Source: Theodoxus fluviatilis
Lineage: Eukaryota; Mollusca; Gastropoda; Cycloneritida; Neritidae
NCBI GenBank assembly: GCA_034096865.1
Contig: JAWQFJ010020256.1
Location: 1 to 64,000, forward strand
Direction of reading: 5' to 3'
Length of the DNA: 64,000 nucleotides
Positions 12,401-24,600 of this stretch are shown here, piece by piece. The notes beneath the pieces are model-generated. The model made no database searches and was not told where the DNA came from. It saw only the letters and a list, made by a program, of their open reading frames with translations. Position 1 is the stretch's first letter. The number at the start of each line of letters is the position of its first letter. The position numbers and the translations under genes are program-made.

Positions 12401-15400
12401 TCGGGGAATAATTAGAGGAGAAAACACCTTACCTTCTCTCGGTGAGTCCAAGTCTCTCCAGACAGTAACTGCAGCAGTCCACCCACACACGAATCTCGAT
12501 ACAGGTCTCGACGCCGGTGCACTGCTTCCACACGACAGCAACGCACGTAGATCTCGGTCTGCTGGTTCTAGAAGGCTGTCTCGTTGACGCGGCTGAGTCC
12601 TAGCTGATCCACATCAGAGTACGTAGAGGCATTTCAGTCCACTGGGTCGACGGCTCTCGAAGACGCTCCTGTAGCTTGACCTCCTCGTAGCACGCCGTCA
12701 TTTGTCCACTAAGTTGAACACAGCTCCACCAACCAGTCCTACTCCTAGCATCCAATGCTATACTCTTGTGTAGTGATTCACACTCGCACACACGTAATGA
12801 GAGCAGAGTAGCGTCTCATACGTGAATAGCTGACACAGCTACTGCCTTTCGTATCTGCCCTCAGACGTGAGCACAATACTTGTCCAATCTGGACGTTCAA
12901 TGATATTCTGACTCCTGCAGAATAATTGATACCTTGAAAGGAAAGGATATTAGCTTCTGACGTAGAACGCTAATTCCAGGGCAAACGTACCCTTTACACA
13001 CAGACGCTAGACTGAAACAAGTCCTAGGTCTAAAACAGAGAGGCGACCATCGCTAATGATCCCTTCTGAACTATGAGGCACATAGCAACCTCACACCTCG
13101 AGTCGTCTCAACAGACTCCCGTCTGAATCATGACTCTCGAGAGTTCAATGATTCACTACTCAGTCAAGAATTCTACCAACATTGATTCAAGACCGTTGAA
13201 TCAAATGAAGGTCGTAAAATTGTGAGTTTTGATCATATTGACCGATTTAACCTGCAAGAAACGAACGCACTAATCACTATGCTGTAACAGACGATGTGTA
13301 CAAACGCATTCAAGTGACCCTCCCCGTTATTTAACGCATCAGAAGGTTAAGTGTCGTTTGCTTGCAATTACACTCAAAATAGAACCCATAATTAACTTAT
13401 CTCACAAGGAAACCATAGCGGAAATACTTTCAGACATTTCTTAGTCAATCCTCTGTCACAAAGAGGTAATTTACACATATTTCCCTTCCCAATGCTATAA
13501 CGGTTTTTCCACAGTTAAAAATTGGTTTTCTTACAGCACAATTAGAAGCATGCGCTCACGAGGAAAAATCCCTGGATTATGATTTCCACTACATACCTCA
13601 TTCAGGTCGTGACGGATTCGCAATTCCTATACGGATGCCATCCCAGGAAAGGCTTTCCTTGGGACTAGCATAAGTGCTAGGGCCATTCTTGCAATACCCA
13701 GTCAGAGCACCTAACTGCACGTTCTTTTCTTCTCAAGCAGAAGTCGATGTAATGCAAAACCGTCAGACGAGAAAGGTAATTACGTCACGCTCGACTCATG
13801 ACGCTAATAATACATTTCTTCTCAATCTCTTTCCAATTTCACCCCCTTGTCGTATCGCGACATGTAGTTTGTATGGGCGATCTCTACAAAGTTTTCGAGT
13901 AAATTCGCTCAGAAGTTTGATGTGTTTTTGCATCAAGTTATGTCAGAAGACATCGATGAGCATGTAAAAGAGCTTTTGTTTGGCGAGGATTCGGACGAAG
14001 AGTTCGAGCCTTTCAAGCTAGAGGATGTTGCCGAGGCAGAAGCAGAATTGCAGCGATTCCGATCGCAGGAAGATGTCGAAGTTCGAAAAGTGCATCGGAG
14101 CGAGCATCGTCAAGTAGATCAAGATGTGCATCAGGAAGCGCATCACGCTCTTTCCGACAGCAGGCTTCCGAAGATGCTTAGCTTCCTCCCTTCTGTCAGA
14201 CGACTGGCCCACTTGTTCACACTGAGAGCGACGATGCCAACAAGATTTTCGCTTACTTCTTCGATGACGATGTAATTGGACTAATGACTCAACAAACAAT
14301 CAGGTATGCGTCGCAATATTTCGCAGCCCATCCAGTCGACCAACTCGCGCCTCACTCACGGTTTCGAGATTGGAGATTTTGAACCTGCTGTAGAGATTTT
14401 TGCTTGATTTCCTAGATAGTTTTCAACCTGCTATGGACACTGCATGTTGCCTTGGGTAGAAGCTGTGTGTGTGTGTGTGTGTGTACGTGTGTGTACGTGT
14501 GTGTGTGTGTGTGATTTTCCAGTTTCAGCCATTTTTATTAGTATGTCATTGTACATGTAGTAACATGTATTTATTCCATTGGTGTCATTTTGTGGATGAG
14601 TAAATAGTTATGCTTATAATTCCTCATAAAAATCTTTTGCTTTCAACAAGGTTAGAGGGATTGTTTTTAGGCACTGTGATCAGCGTCTTCCCCACTCCCA
14701 ACCACACCTCTACTCCATGATCACAGGAAGTACGTGGTGACTTTTGAGGTGCATGTAAGGATTTGAGGCCTTTTTTGTCCTTCTTTTTACTAGGTAACCT
14801 ATCAGAAATCAAGCCTGATAATTGCTGGAGGTTATGATTAGATAATAAAGTTAGTGTAAAGGCATTTCATTGGTCTGTTTTGTTGTTGCTGTTGTTTTAT
14901 TTCATTTTGAAAATAAAATGCAGGTATTATCATAAATTTCATTCAAGTGCTGCATACCACTGTGTACAGAATTCTCTCGGCTACAACTTTTATTCTTTGC
15001 AATTTTTTATCAGAGGTGAAGAAGAATATGAAAATTGACTTCAAAGACGGTGACCGTTTTTGGAGAAAATTCTGGGGGGAAAAGTCAGCACAGAGCAATG
15101 ACGCATTGCTAAAAAAACTCAGCAACGTAAGGGTTAATCTGATGAGTGGGGAGTAGCTGAAAGCGCATGGGACACCCCTCGTGATGCCGAGCAATCGAGG
15201 GAGTGAGGGAAGAGAGAAACGTCCCCATCAGTGAGCATCCCTTCACCAAGTCAGATGATGCCTTTTCCAGGCTAGAGTATGACTTGGGAGTCAAACGCAA
15301 TAGCCGGAATTCTCGCCGCCGCCACGCTGGAGGCACTAGCAGCCGAGAGGAAAGATAAATACTGTGACGAAGGCTGAGAGATAGACTGGAATGGAAGTTG

Positions 15401-16992
15401 TGCATCAGGCATTGGGATAAGCCAAGGCACAAACAATCATGGGATGAAACACTGCCGGGGTGGAAGACGATGACGACCACGGGAAATCATTTTCCACAGT
15501 TGGCGCCACGTCCAGAGGCTCTCTACCAGCGCGGAATTTCGATTGGCTAAATCTCAAATTCCACAGCATGACCTTAGAGCGGGTCAGCATGTCGGATGAG
15601 AACTGCAACTCGGATGCCTGAGCCGGAGGGCCCGTATTGATAAAACCCGCTAACGTTGCTGCGTTTCAAGCCCAGTGGAAGGCACAACTCTATGACCCAG
15701 GTCAGCGGAGAAGGCAGCCGCCGACTCCAACACGGACTGACGGTAGAGACGATGCACATCCGAAGCGGATTTCTCTTGCTCGAGAGGAACCGTCAGATGC
15801 TCATCTACCACCATAGAAGCGTCCACATCCGATGTGGCTGGGTAGACCGCACCGCCATCAACAGACTGGGAAGCGTCGTCGATGGGGGAGGAGGGAGAGG
15901 GCCGAAACACGACGCCCGGAACCGACCGATGCCCCCGTGATCCCATGTAAGGAAAAACACGGGAGGTGGGCAAAGTACGCGCGCCTGAAGGCAGCCGGGC
16001 GGATTGCCGTCGAAAAACCCCAGAGTCTGCAGGTCTATGGGAGCGACGAGCAGAAACCCGTACCGGACTGAACGATCGCGATTCCGAGGCTGAAAAATCA
16101 TGAGGGAGATAGTGTCGGGACTCAACGCGCCGCCAAAGCCGAGAATCCCGAGAGGGACGAATTGGAGAATCAGAGTCAAAGGGAAGGTCGCGATATGGCA
16201 TGCGATCGACCGATTTAACCTCAGGAGCATTAGGATCGGCACGGGACGTTAAAAGTAAAGGCAAAAAGAAAACAATAGCTGTGGTTAAAGTAACATGGCC
16301 AGAAAAAAATAGAGTCGGTAGGTTGGCATGACCTTTCATTAATATTTTTTAATAAAAGACACCAGATCTAATATAAATCACTATTTCTCTTCATTTAAAA
16401 AACCAGATTTTTTTCACACTTAAAACTGTGGATCCCCCGAGTGCTCATGACATAAGGCAGGGAAAATGGGAAAGCACAAAATTAATTGATTACTACCAAT
16501 TTCTTTCCCTTTATTCTTTTATTGAATATTATTTTTTTATGAATAATAGTTTAGGGTCGCATTAAAAAGTAGGGTCGGTCAGGTTACCATAACCTCAACT
16601 ATTGTTTTCTTTGGCCTAATAGAAAACCATCTGGCCAACTCACCTGTAATCATCTTGTCCTGTTCGTTTTCCAGGAAACCTTTGGATGGGTCAATTCTTT
16701 CCTCCTTCTGCTCCTTTTCTTTCTCCTCTTTGGATTTGTCCTTGCCATCACCTTCCTCCTTGCCCTGACTGGCCCCTTCTCCTTGTTCATCAGCCTCACC
16801 ATTCTCCTCATCACTCAACTGATCATGGTGCTCTCCCTCATCCATCCTTTCATCCTCCCCTTCATCTTCAACTTCCTTCAACTCATCCAGAATCTCATCC
16901 AGGTTCTTCTCCTGATCCTCATCATACTCCTCCTCATTCTCCTTCCCAGCCCCTCCCTCCTTCATTTCCTTCTCCTTCTTCTCTTCAGACAT
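6422..16992 (-). CDS. Gene A: paralogue of gene B, exons 1-3 only
   Basis: Minus-strand exons at 16992-16644, 7058-6911 and 6552-6422, with junction phases 1, 2 and 1 identical to exons 1-3 of gene B. Exon 1 starts at ATG 16992 (MSEEKKEKEMKEGGAGKE) just after a TTTCCCAG acceptor, so a 5' UTR exon lies upstream. It encodes about 116 residues that are mostly Glu/Asp/Lys, contains NLDEILDEL and ends [15 protein letters not shown]. Exon 2 begins GNWKYRMKI and exon 3 holds [16 protein letters not shown] and MRKVNIEDKELG. Gene B has the same blocks. The counterparts of gene B exons 4-8 (basic linker, RRM, RS tail) are not seen below 6422. The big intron 7059-16643 is filled by the nested DIRS/piggyBac elements. 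No frame is broken, so it may be a functional paralogue continuing elsewhere or a truncated duplicate. Function unknown. Confidence 0.7.
7358..7419. repeat. 31-bp tandem duplication in gene A intron 2
   Basis: Two exact adjacent copies of a 31-bp unit beginning TTCAATGATTAACAG, followed by a further TTCAA. A local slippage or duplication event with no other function visible. Confidence 0.8.
7706..8021. repeat. 22-bp direct repeats at the end of the DIRS-like element
   Basis: TACCAGTAGACAACCATAGG plus TA occurs at 7706-7727 and again at 8000-8021, 294 bp apart. The second copy lies just past the end of the tyrosine recombinase frame. DIRS-like elements end in split direct repeats, so these may be part of the element's terminal structure. 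This is an inference; the matching repeats at the other end were not located. Confidence 0.4.
8070..8514 (-). pseudogene. Tyrosine recombinase, C-terminal half (DIRS-like element)
   Basis: Minus-strand segments read ISKTSISSWIRLLIRDAY, VPPVGASRTHGFARLR and, after a frame change, MRAAFWRSDSVFMHHYLRDV. These correspond to the R...H-x-x-R (here the THGFAR region) and the final HHYLRD-Tyr region of the tyrosine recombinases carried by DIRS/Ngaro-type retrotransposons, which integrate their circular DNA with this enzyme rather than a DDE integrase. The frame is shifted at least once, so this copy is inactive. The N-terminal half continues at 10238-10500 on the other side of a piggyBac insertion. 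Confidence 0.65.
8519..10233. mobile_element. piggyBac element 1, internally deleted, TTAA-flanked
   Basis: The element is bounded by TTAA at 8515-8518 and at 10234-10237. Terminal inverted repeats are CCCTTACGGTGGC (8519-8531) and GCCACGGTAAGGG (10221-10233), 12 of 13 matching. Just inside the right end, the motif TTTATACGCGACTGCCAC occurs twice (about 10155 and 10209), a subterminal repeat. TTAA duplication and C-run termini are diagnostic of piggyBac. It carries only the two ends of the transposase gene, so it depends on an enzyme from elsewhere. It interrupts the tyrosine recombinase of the DIRS-like element. Confidence 0.85.
9205..9963 (-). pseudogene. piggyBac transposase remnant lacking the catalytic core
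   Basis: Starting at ATG 9963 on the minus strand: an acidic N-terminus (MAALRWRPRNVFEDVQFLDF, then a Ser/Asp run), one in-frame stop at 9802-9804, then the piggyBac N-terminal domain (ESKLCVNLPSNPEPINFFKL, DQTNLYAEI and a KNEMCVFLAVMLITELV helix). At about 9420-9435 it jumps straight to the C-terminal Cys-rich domain (PLCVTPCFEAYHK) in a different frame. The whole DDD catalytic region between these is missing. A Thr/Ser/Pro/Gly-rich tail (PTPSTSTGG repeated) ends the frame. The deletion junction is precise enough to call an internally deleted, non-autonomous copy. Confidence 0.8.
10238..10500 (-). pseudogene. Tyrosine recombinase, N-terminal half (DIRS-like element)
   Basis: Minus-strand frame with FEPFESCAFKRLTQKTVFLV, then MLACVRRISDVQALSGLPSD and a Leu-rich strand. 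The 'KTVFLV-LA-RR-S-(D/E)-ALS' block contains the first catalytic Arg region (RR) of DIRS-type tyrosine recombinases. The reading stops at the TTAA (10234-10237) where piggyBac element 1 is inserted, and the homologous continuation resumes at 8514. Upstream on the minus strand the reverse transcriptase expected in a DIRS element is replaced by a tandem repeat. Confidence 0.65.
10495..11110. repeat. Tandem repeat array inside the DIRS-like element
   Basis: About 600 bp made of diverged units of roughly 70-180 bp that share the wording GGTCGATAGCAATGCTCTGC, then a 'CAAGGCAGCATGCTGATCGA' block, then GGGAATTGC(C/T)TCC. Several units alternate between CGATCGCCCGATCGCCAGGGA-containing and lacking forms, so there is a higher-order arrangement. 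Long open frames cross it on both strands (for example the minus-strand frame 10458-10877), but they follow the repeat period and have no protein look. It takes the place where RT/RNase H would be in a complete element. Confidence 0.75.
11110..11325 (-). pseudogene. DIRS-like gag, C-terminal part
   Basis: Minus-strand frame with an Ala/Leu-rich helical segment (LLYALDHTYSHLALLALHVR, MLASIDFLEAEVRQL) that ends in DKLEECVERL before the tandem repeats. It begins exactly at the TTAA (11326-11329) flanking piggyBac element 2, and its frame is the continuation of the gag-like frame on the far side at 15138. Assigned to gag by its position before the tyrosine recombinase and its helical character; no catalytic motif is expected. 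Confidence 0.5.
11340..13900. other. Left interior of piggyBac element 2, no function recognised
   Basis: Holds an open frame at 11673-12002 (109 residues, starting MMDEWSTLPDQGDISYKV, Lys/Asn-rich) that matches nothing I know, a short palindrome GCAGCTAGTCTAGCTGC at about 12076, and otherwise non-coding DNA. Probably one or more older insertions into the piggyBac copy. Confidence 0.4.
13940..14375 (+). pseudogene. piggyBac transposase N-terminal remnant (element 2)
   Basis: ATG at 13940 opens MSEDIDEHVKELLFGEDSDE, an acidic start followed by a Glu/Arg-rich stretch. After a frame change near 14200 it reads ANKIFAYFFDDDVIGLMTQQ, then TIRYASQYFAAHPVDQL, PHSRFRDW and a stop. The 'FFDD-I--(M/I)--QT-RYA-Q-----L-PHSR---W' pattern is the N-terminal domain of piggyBac transposases. 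The catalytic core is absent; 14400-15120 is non-coding and includes a (TG)n run at about 14466-14513. Confidence 0.6.
15138..16250 (-). pseudogene. DIRS-like gag, N-terminal part
   Basis: Minus-strand frames between about 16250 and 15138 encode an Arg/Ser/Pro-rich start (RDLPFDSDSPIRPSRDSRLW, SHRPADSGVFRR), then a segment with DEHLTVPLEQEKSASDVHRL, and, after several frame changes, EPLDVAPTVENDFPW and SSLEKASSDLVKGCSLMGTF. The PLDV-PTVENDFPW and SLEKAS blocks are the kind found in gag-like ORF1 of animal DIRS elements. Several stops and frameshifts. It ends at the TTAA flanking piggyBac element 2. Confidence 0.55.
16340..16640. other. Gene A intron, flank of the DIRS-like element
   Basis: AT-rich intronic DNA between the 5' end of the DIRS-like element and the donor of gene A exon 1 (GTGAGT at 16643). 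No further feature seen. Confidence 0.4.
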
Positions 16993-17009
16993 TTCTGCAA
17001 ACCTGGGAA

Positions 17010-18421
17010 AAAAAGAAGGGACAACATGCATCAAAGTGTCCTCCAATGGTCTGAATTGTGTCCAATATAGCAGAACTCTTTGGAAAATGTGTATCAAATT
17101 TGATCACAAGGACAGTAATTTTAACATTCTGTGTGGTGGCAAGTTGTAAAGAGGGTTTGAATTATGTATGTGCAAATAGGTTGTGTATCCCTAGAGAAAG
17201 AATGTTATGCTATTAGCAGAGGTATCTGGTCTTTGACCAGTTGTAATCTAGGTTATTTAATATCAGTTTAAGTACTGCATAACAAAACTGTCTAATTCAC
17301 ACCCTGATTGCTCCATGACAGACAATGGTATGCAATTCCACCAGCATCAAGTGTACAAGGATGTTAGTATGGTCAAGAACAATATGAACTTGTTCACAAA
17401 AGATAATAGAAAAATGACTGTGTTCAAGTGTAAAATGTGTGATGGCAGGGTTTCATATGTTGTTTTGGATTCTGTTAAATATTCGCATTCGTGAAAATCC
17501 GTAATCTCTCATTCGATTTACTTTCAGTGACTGAATGTAATACAACGTAACAACCGGCACACTTGTACCGTTTCCGGTCATCATGATTGTGGCGATGTTT
17601 ACCACATTGCACCTTCCACACAATCAGGCATTCTACAGGCATATTCAAAATCAAATTTGCATGCCATGTAATAGTACGCAACTTTACAGACTGAAAGGAA
17701 AAAAAGAAAGAGAAAAGGTTATCGCAATGTCTACCATTTACTTGATTCCACCTGGACCTTTTCATGGCTGAGCATGAGGTTGGACTGACTCGACTGTAAC
17801 AGACTAACACTGTTGGCCAGCATTCAGATAATACTCATAATAGACTTGACGATTGCAAGTTAAAATGGCTTAAAATCGCCGACAAGAAGAAGAAGAAGAA
17901 GAAGAAGAAGAAGAACTACGAAAGGACAAATAACAGAATCGTTATCGCGCCACACGCATGTCAAACTACTTTAACTAGTGGCTCCATGGACTTTTCTGTG
18001 CCTCGGATACCGTCTATGACGGACATTTCCATGCAGAAAAAAAACTAAAAGATACATCCTACATATACGTATATGCATATACATACAAATAAATGTATAT
18101 ATCACGCAAATAAATGCAACACTTAATTACGACCTCGGCTACTTACAGATTTTCGACGCTGCAGGAGTGCGAGATGAATCAAAGTATCAAACTTGACAGG
18201 AAACGAAAAGTTGGAAAATTTTGCAATCACGCTTACTCTGTCAGTTCATGCAATTTAAAGAAAAACAGTTGTCTCTCAGATTTTTTTCTGGATGTAGAAT
18301 GATATAGCAATATCGATCTCAAAGGGAAAATTTTCCCACTTCATAAGTTTTATAGTTTACATCCTAGCTAACTCGAAAGCTAAATCAAAAATGCAAATTT
18401 TGATTGTTGTACTACTTCCTT

Positions 18422-18503
<82 letters not shown>

Positions 18504-19130
18504 CTTTACTAAGTAAGTTAATGCTTTGATTCTTTGGAGTTTACTTTTTAACATATAGTTCCTTTTTCGAAAAAATTGGCGTTCTAATTAAGAGCATCCA
18601 TCCCTCCATAGACTGATAGAGTTCTGCAATGCTAATTTTGTACGTTTTGCAGGCATTCATGTCGAAAAAACTACACAGGCAAGCGTGATCAAGTATCAAC
18701 TGAGCACATTAATGTTATATCAAAGACCATATATGGATCTTTGGTTATATGATTGCGGTAGTAAACGCGTTATAACATTTTATATCAAAAACGTTGGTGG
18801 ATCAGTAGTTTTCAGATTTCTGCGATGACAACGGCAACAAAATAATAAATGCCGAAACGGAGTGATATTCTTTCATCTTCTTAAACAAAACTTTATCTCA
18901 AACATTAAAAAACATATGAAAACCATAATTGCATATTCTTCGGATTTCGCTACATTTTACATCTAACTTTGTACAAGCTTTATTTTGATGCGCTTCAGAA
19001 ACATTGCACATTTTAATGTGATCATTTATAACATTTTGAATCTGTATTCAACCACATATATCTTTTTGATTTTTCAAAATTATACAAAATAGGTTTATAT
19101 TTCTTTTCAAATACAATAAGAGAGATGCAA
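17010..19130. other. Region between divergent genes A and B, left part
   Basis: No coding region recognised. Contains an (AAG)n run at 17885-17915, an (AT)n microsatellite at 18425-18500, and otherwise AT-rich DNA. The 5' UTR exon(s) of gene A should lie here, since its start codon directly follows a splice acceptor; I could not fix one. Confidence 0.4.
18425..18500. repeat. (AT)n microsatellite
   Basis: About 38 uninterrupted AT units. Confidence 0.95.
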
Positions 19131-19134
19131 TCGA

Positions 19135-19192
19135 AACACTGACGTCGCCATATTTTGTTATTGAACGTGCGGCGTCTCCGGAACACGTAGTA
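19135..19192 (+). promoter_or_regulatory. Candidate promoter / 5' UTR exon of gene B
   Basis: A GC-rich island in AT-rich surroundings with a CRE-like TGACGTC (19140-19146), a GCCATATTTTG box and a strong donor (GTAGTA followed by GTAAGT at 19193). Gene B's start codon comes two bases after a splice acceptor at 21659, so at least one upstream non-coding exon must exist, and this is the best candidate seen. Not proven: no transcript evidence is available. Confidence 0.3.
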
Positions 19193-19984
19193 GTAAGTTC
19201 TGTATCTTTTTGCTGTCCTTGATTTAAGTAGTTTCCTGTTGTTCTTATTCCATTCGTCTTGTTTTATGCAATGTGTATATTAGATGCACAGCCTAATGCA
19301 AAAGTCATTCGTATGTTTGCTCAAGAGCAATACAGCTACTAGCAGTTGAGAGTGCGGACTTAACTCCCAAGAGTCAGACCAAGCACTCATTCCTTTTCAC
19401 TTTTTACCTTTGATTTGTTAGTCACAAGGTGCAGCAAAATGTCTTCCGATTGACAGCATACGAAGGTATATTGCATGTTGTATTGGGAAATAGTATAGCT
19501 AAGCGTACAAATCTGCAGTTGTAAAGAAGCAAAATGCGTTTCCAGTGCGATCAATGGACAGTTCCGACTTGATTTGAAATGATCGAGATGTGTATCAACT
19601 GAAAGAATTGAACTTTGTCTGGAATATTGCGGAAATCAAGAAGTTTCATCATTTCATATGCATCGACAGCGATGGCAACAAATGAACAATTACACGTGCA
19701 ATGTTTTGTCTGATTCATTTTTCCCCCAAACGACCCTAAAAGTGTTCACGTTGCAAACTTCGATCGCGCACGTGCCTTTTGGCTTTGTCACATGTTGAGC
19801 TCGCTTACTCTGCCCTCGTCTTCCACTTCATTTTAGAAGGTTCCGACTCAGTATTGGGATCTATTACGTTTTTGTTAAACTTTCCCCACCCAGAGTTGTT
19901 TCTCTTAAGATGGCGCATTCTAGTTGATCACACGCATGCAAGAAACTGTTGATCAATACTAGCCTACAGGCTACACCACCGAAA

Positions 19985-21650
<1,666 letters not shown>

Positions 21651-21661
21651 TGTTTCCAGCC

Positions 21662-24600
21662 ATGGAATCTTCCACAGAGGAAGTGATGAAGGAGGAAACA
21701 CAGCCTCAGGAGGCTGGAGAAGAGGGGGAGACCATGAAAGAGGGAGATGAGGAGGCAGGAGGGAATGGAGATGAAGCAGACAAGAATCTGGATGATATTT
21801 TGGATGAGTTGAAAGAGGATGAGGAGGGAGGGGGTAATGATGGAAACGGGGGGGATGGAGATGGGGCAAATGAGGATGGGGGGGAGGACGATGGGAAGGG
21901 GAGGGAAAATGGGGAAGAGGAGGATCATGAGGAAGGCATGATCACTGGCAGTGACACCCAGGAGGGAAAGGAGTCCAGGGAGGAAGGAGAGAAAACAGAC
22001 AGAGAGGAAACAGAGGAAGAGAAGAAAAAGCGCAAAGAAGATGAAGAGGAGGAGGAAGGGGAGAAAATGGTAATGGACCCTTCCAAAGGATTTCTGGAAA
22101 ATGAGCAAGACAGCATGATTGCAGGTGAGTGACAAGTTTAGCAGCCAACCAATTTCACTTTGGTAGACCAAGTGCTAATCATCTACATTCTTGGTACATT
22201 TGTGACCAGCCACGACAAAACCAGTGCTAAGTCGCGCGGCCCTCTCTTGCACTAAGTCTGAGAAAAGGTAGAGAGGGTCAATCTGGGTGATTTTCACTTT
22301 TTGATAAAAATAGATTCTACATGATTCAAACTATCATGCCAATAAAGGAAACATGTTGAAGATTTATATTTTGATGGTAAAATAAAGACTTTTGTGTTAT
22401 GTATTTTTTCAAAAGCTTCCTGTAATTAGCGTTAATTGCCTCATTTTAGCCGCAATAAACACACCCAAACCCTTGCAGAACCCCTTCATGTTATATACCG
22501 TTAGAAAGGCCGCTCTCTCGGCGTTCCTGCTCTGTGGATGTCGAAGAAAAATAAGGTCAGCTATTTTTGGAAACGGAGTTTGAAATACCGTTGCTAAGGT
22601 GTTTAATGTCTGAAGAGCGTAAATCTTCTGAGACCGTTTTTTTCAAAATGACCGCTGCTTCAGTTCCCAACTGGAAATGCCTGTAACTCCTATTCTAATT
22701 AACTCACACTGATCATTCTTACATCAAAACAAACAGAAATGAATGCAGAATTCAAAAATATTAAAACCCTATTTTGTCCAAAAATCGACTTAGCACTGGT
22801 TTTGTCGTGGCTGGTCACATTTGAAGGAATCACCACTGTTGCTGTTAAATAATAATGATAAATTTTTAATTGGGAAGACAAATCTCCCTCATGGCTTTTT
22901 GCTGCTTGCCAGGCTCTACCAAACGGTGATAACTTATAACTACCATAATGTTTATAGGGGATCTCACATAAGTTCAAATACGAATCCAAACCTGGTCACG
23001 ATACTTTGACATAGACTGAATTTTGTCATTCCACGTGAGATTATTTGGATCAAAATTTAATCTTCAGTTGAAGGAGAAGCAAATGTTAAATATTGTCAAT
23101 TATCACGCTTGACATAACATTTTAAACAACTGAAATAGAAGTGAAAGAAAAGTCGTAAAGTAATGGCATGACAATTAGTGCTTAGCATCATAACAAGACA
23201 GAATGGAAACAACGTGAATGATGTGCTCTCTCCTTCTGATAATTAAAATCAGTTGAAGAATATTTCAATTGTTTCAGTTACCTTACTCGTAATTGTAATA
23301 CTCATTTCTAGCAAGTGTTGCCTTTGTTCTACATTGACAAAAAGTACTCTCTAGTTATTGTTTTTTTTCTGATTGTTTGTTTGCAGGCAGTTGGAAATAC
23401 AGGATCAAGATTGCCTACTTTGACTTTGAGTCAAGAAAGCTGAATCCTATCATTCATGAAAGCATAGAGCATCTCGTCAATATCTCCACCAGTTCTGCTG
23501 TGTACTTTTACAAGAAGAAAAAAGTATCTGGCAAAAAATGTGGGTAAGTGAACCAAAATATTTACTCCGCATGTTGTTGGATATGTGGACAATGATAGTT
23601 CAATACTTTAACCCTTACCCTGGTAGTTGTGGCATATGCTTTGAGGCCGGGACTGGGCCAAGCCTACTAGTCACTGCATATGCCAGGAGTGATGAGAGGG
23701 GAAAGTTGTGAAATGTGCTTTCCAAAAATTTCCCCAAAATTCAACATGAACATTTTCTTAAGGTCTTAGGCTAGTCTCAAGGGGAAATGTGTTGTGTTAG
23801 CATATATTTCACATCTTTTTATATGATAGTATTATATTAACATTAGCCAAGAAAAAAATACAAACAGATGTTTTCTGGTTGCCATGGTTACAGAAAAAAC
23901 AAGATGGCCGCCAGTGAAAACAACCCAACTTGTAACAATGATATCTCTAATTCTATCCAACACTGAACAATCAAATTTGCACCATTTCATCTGGAATGCA
24001 AAAGCATATGCAATCAACCTAAAATTCTAAGTTGTTTGATAAATAAGAAATTCACTATATTTTTGTGCTCTTATTACTGTTTTCCCGCCGTAATCAGAAC
24101 ACAAAAACCATCAAAAAACTAATCTATGCATCACCAGATCACTTTGAGGCTGGTTAGTTGTATAATACAAACTGAAAATAGCAAGTGTGGAAAGTTTCTA
24201 CTTGCTATATGTAAATATGTAGTCAGGGCAGTTGACACAATGTTTAAAAAACATAGTTTTGAGAAAAACGCAAATAAAGGAAATAGTTACTGGTCCCACC
24301 TTCTGATATGGGGCTACATGGCAATTTTCAAGTTTTTTGGAGTCCCACACACCAGCACTTTGCTTTACACCTCATGCACAATGAAATGCACCCTTTTGGT
24401 AGTGATCACCCCCCTCTTTTCCCCTGTACCACTCCTCTTTTCCCTTTCTTCGTGCATGTAGGACTTTCCGTCTTTCCTTCCCTGAGGCTGCTGCTTGCCT
24501 TCTAGACACCTCTACTCTTTCTTTATCTATCTTGGAACACCCAGCAAGAGTCCCTCTTCTCCCAAGTCTCACAACCTTTGCATTTCTTTGTCAGAACTGC

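Larger units (their letters stand above)
11330..15133. mobile_element. piggyBac element 2, TTAA-flanked, in DIRS gag
   Basis: TTAA at 11326-11329 and 15134-15137 bracket 3804 bp. The left end reads CACTTAGCGTGCGG and the right end, reversed, CCCTTACGTTGCTG, a weak inverted repeat. A piggyBac N-terminal coding remnant lies inside (13940-14375). The gag frame of the host element is continuous across the TTAA if the insert is skipped, which supports these boundaries. The element is longer than element 1 and seems to contain further insertions. Confidence 0.65.

Noticed and set aside
15650..16339. 229-residue Arg/Ser-rich frame as a host splicing-factor gene
   Set aside because: It is joined to gag-like blocks, has stops and frameshifts downstream, and sits in a transposon-filled intron; a host gene is not needed to explain it.
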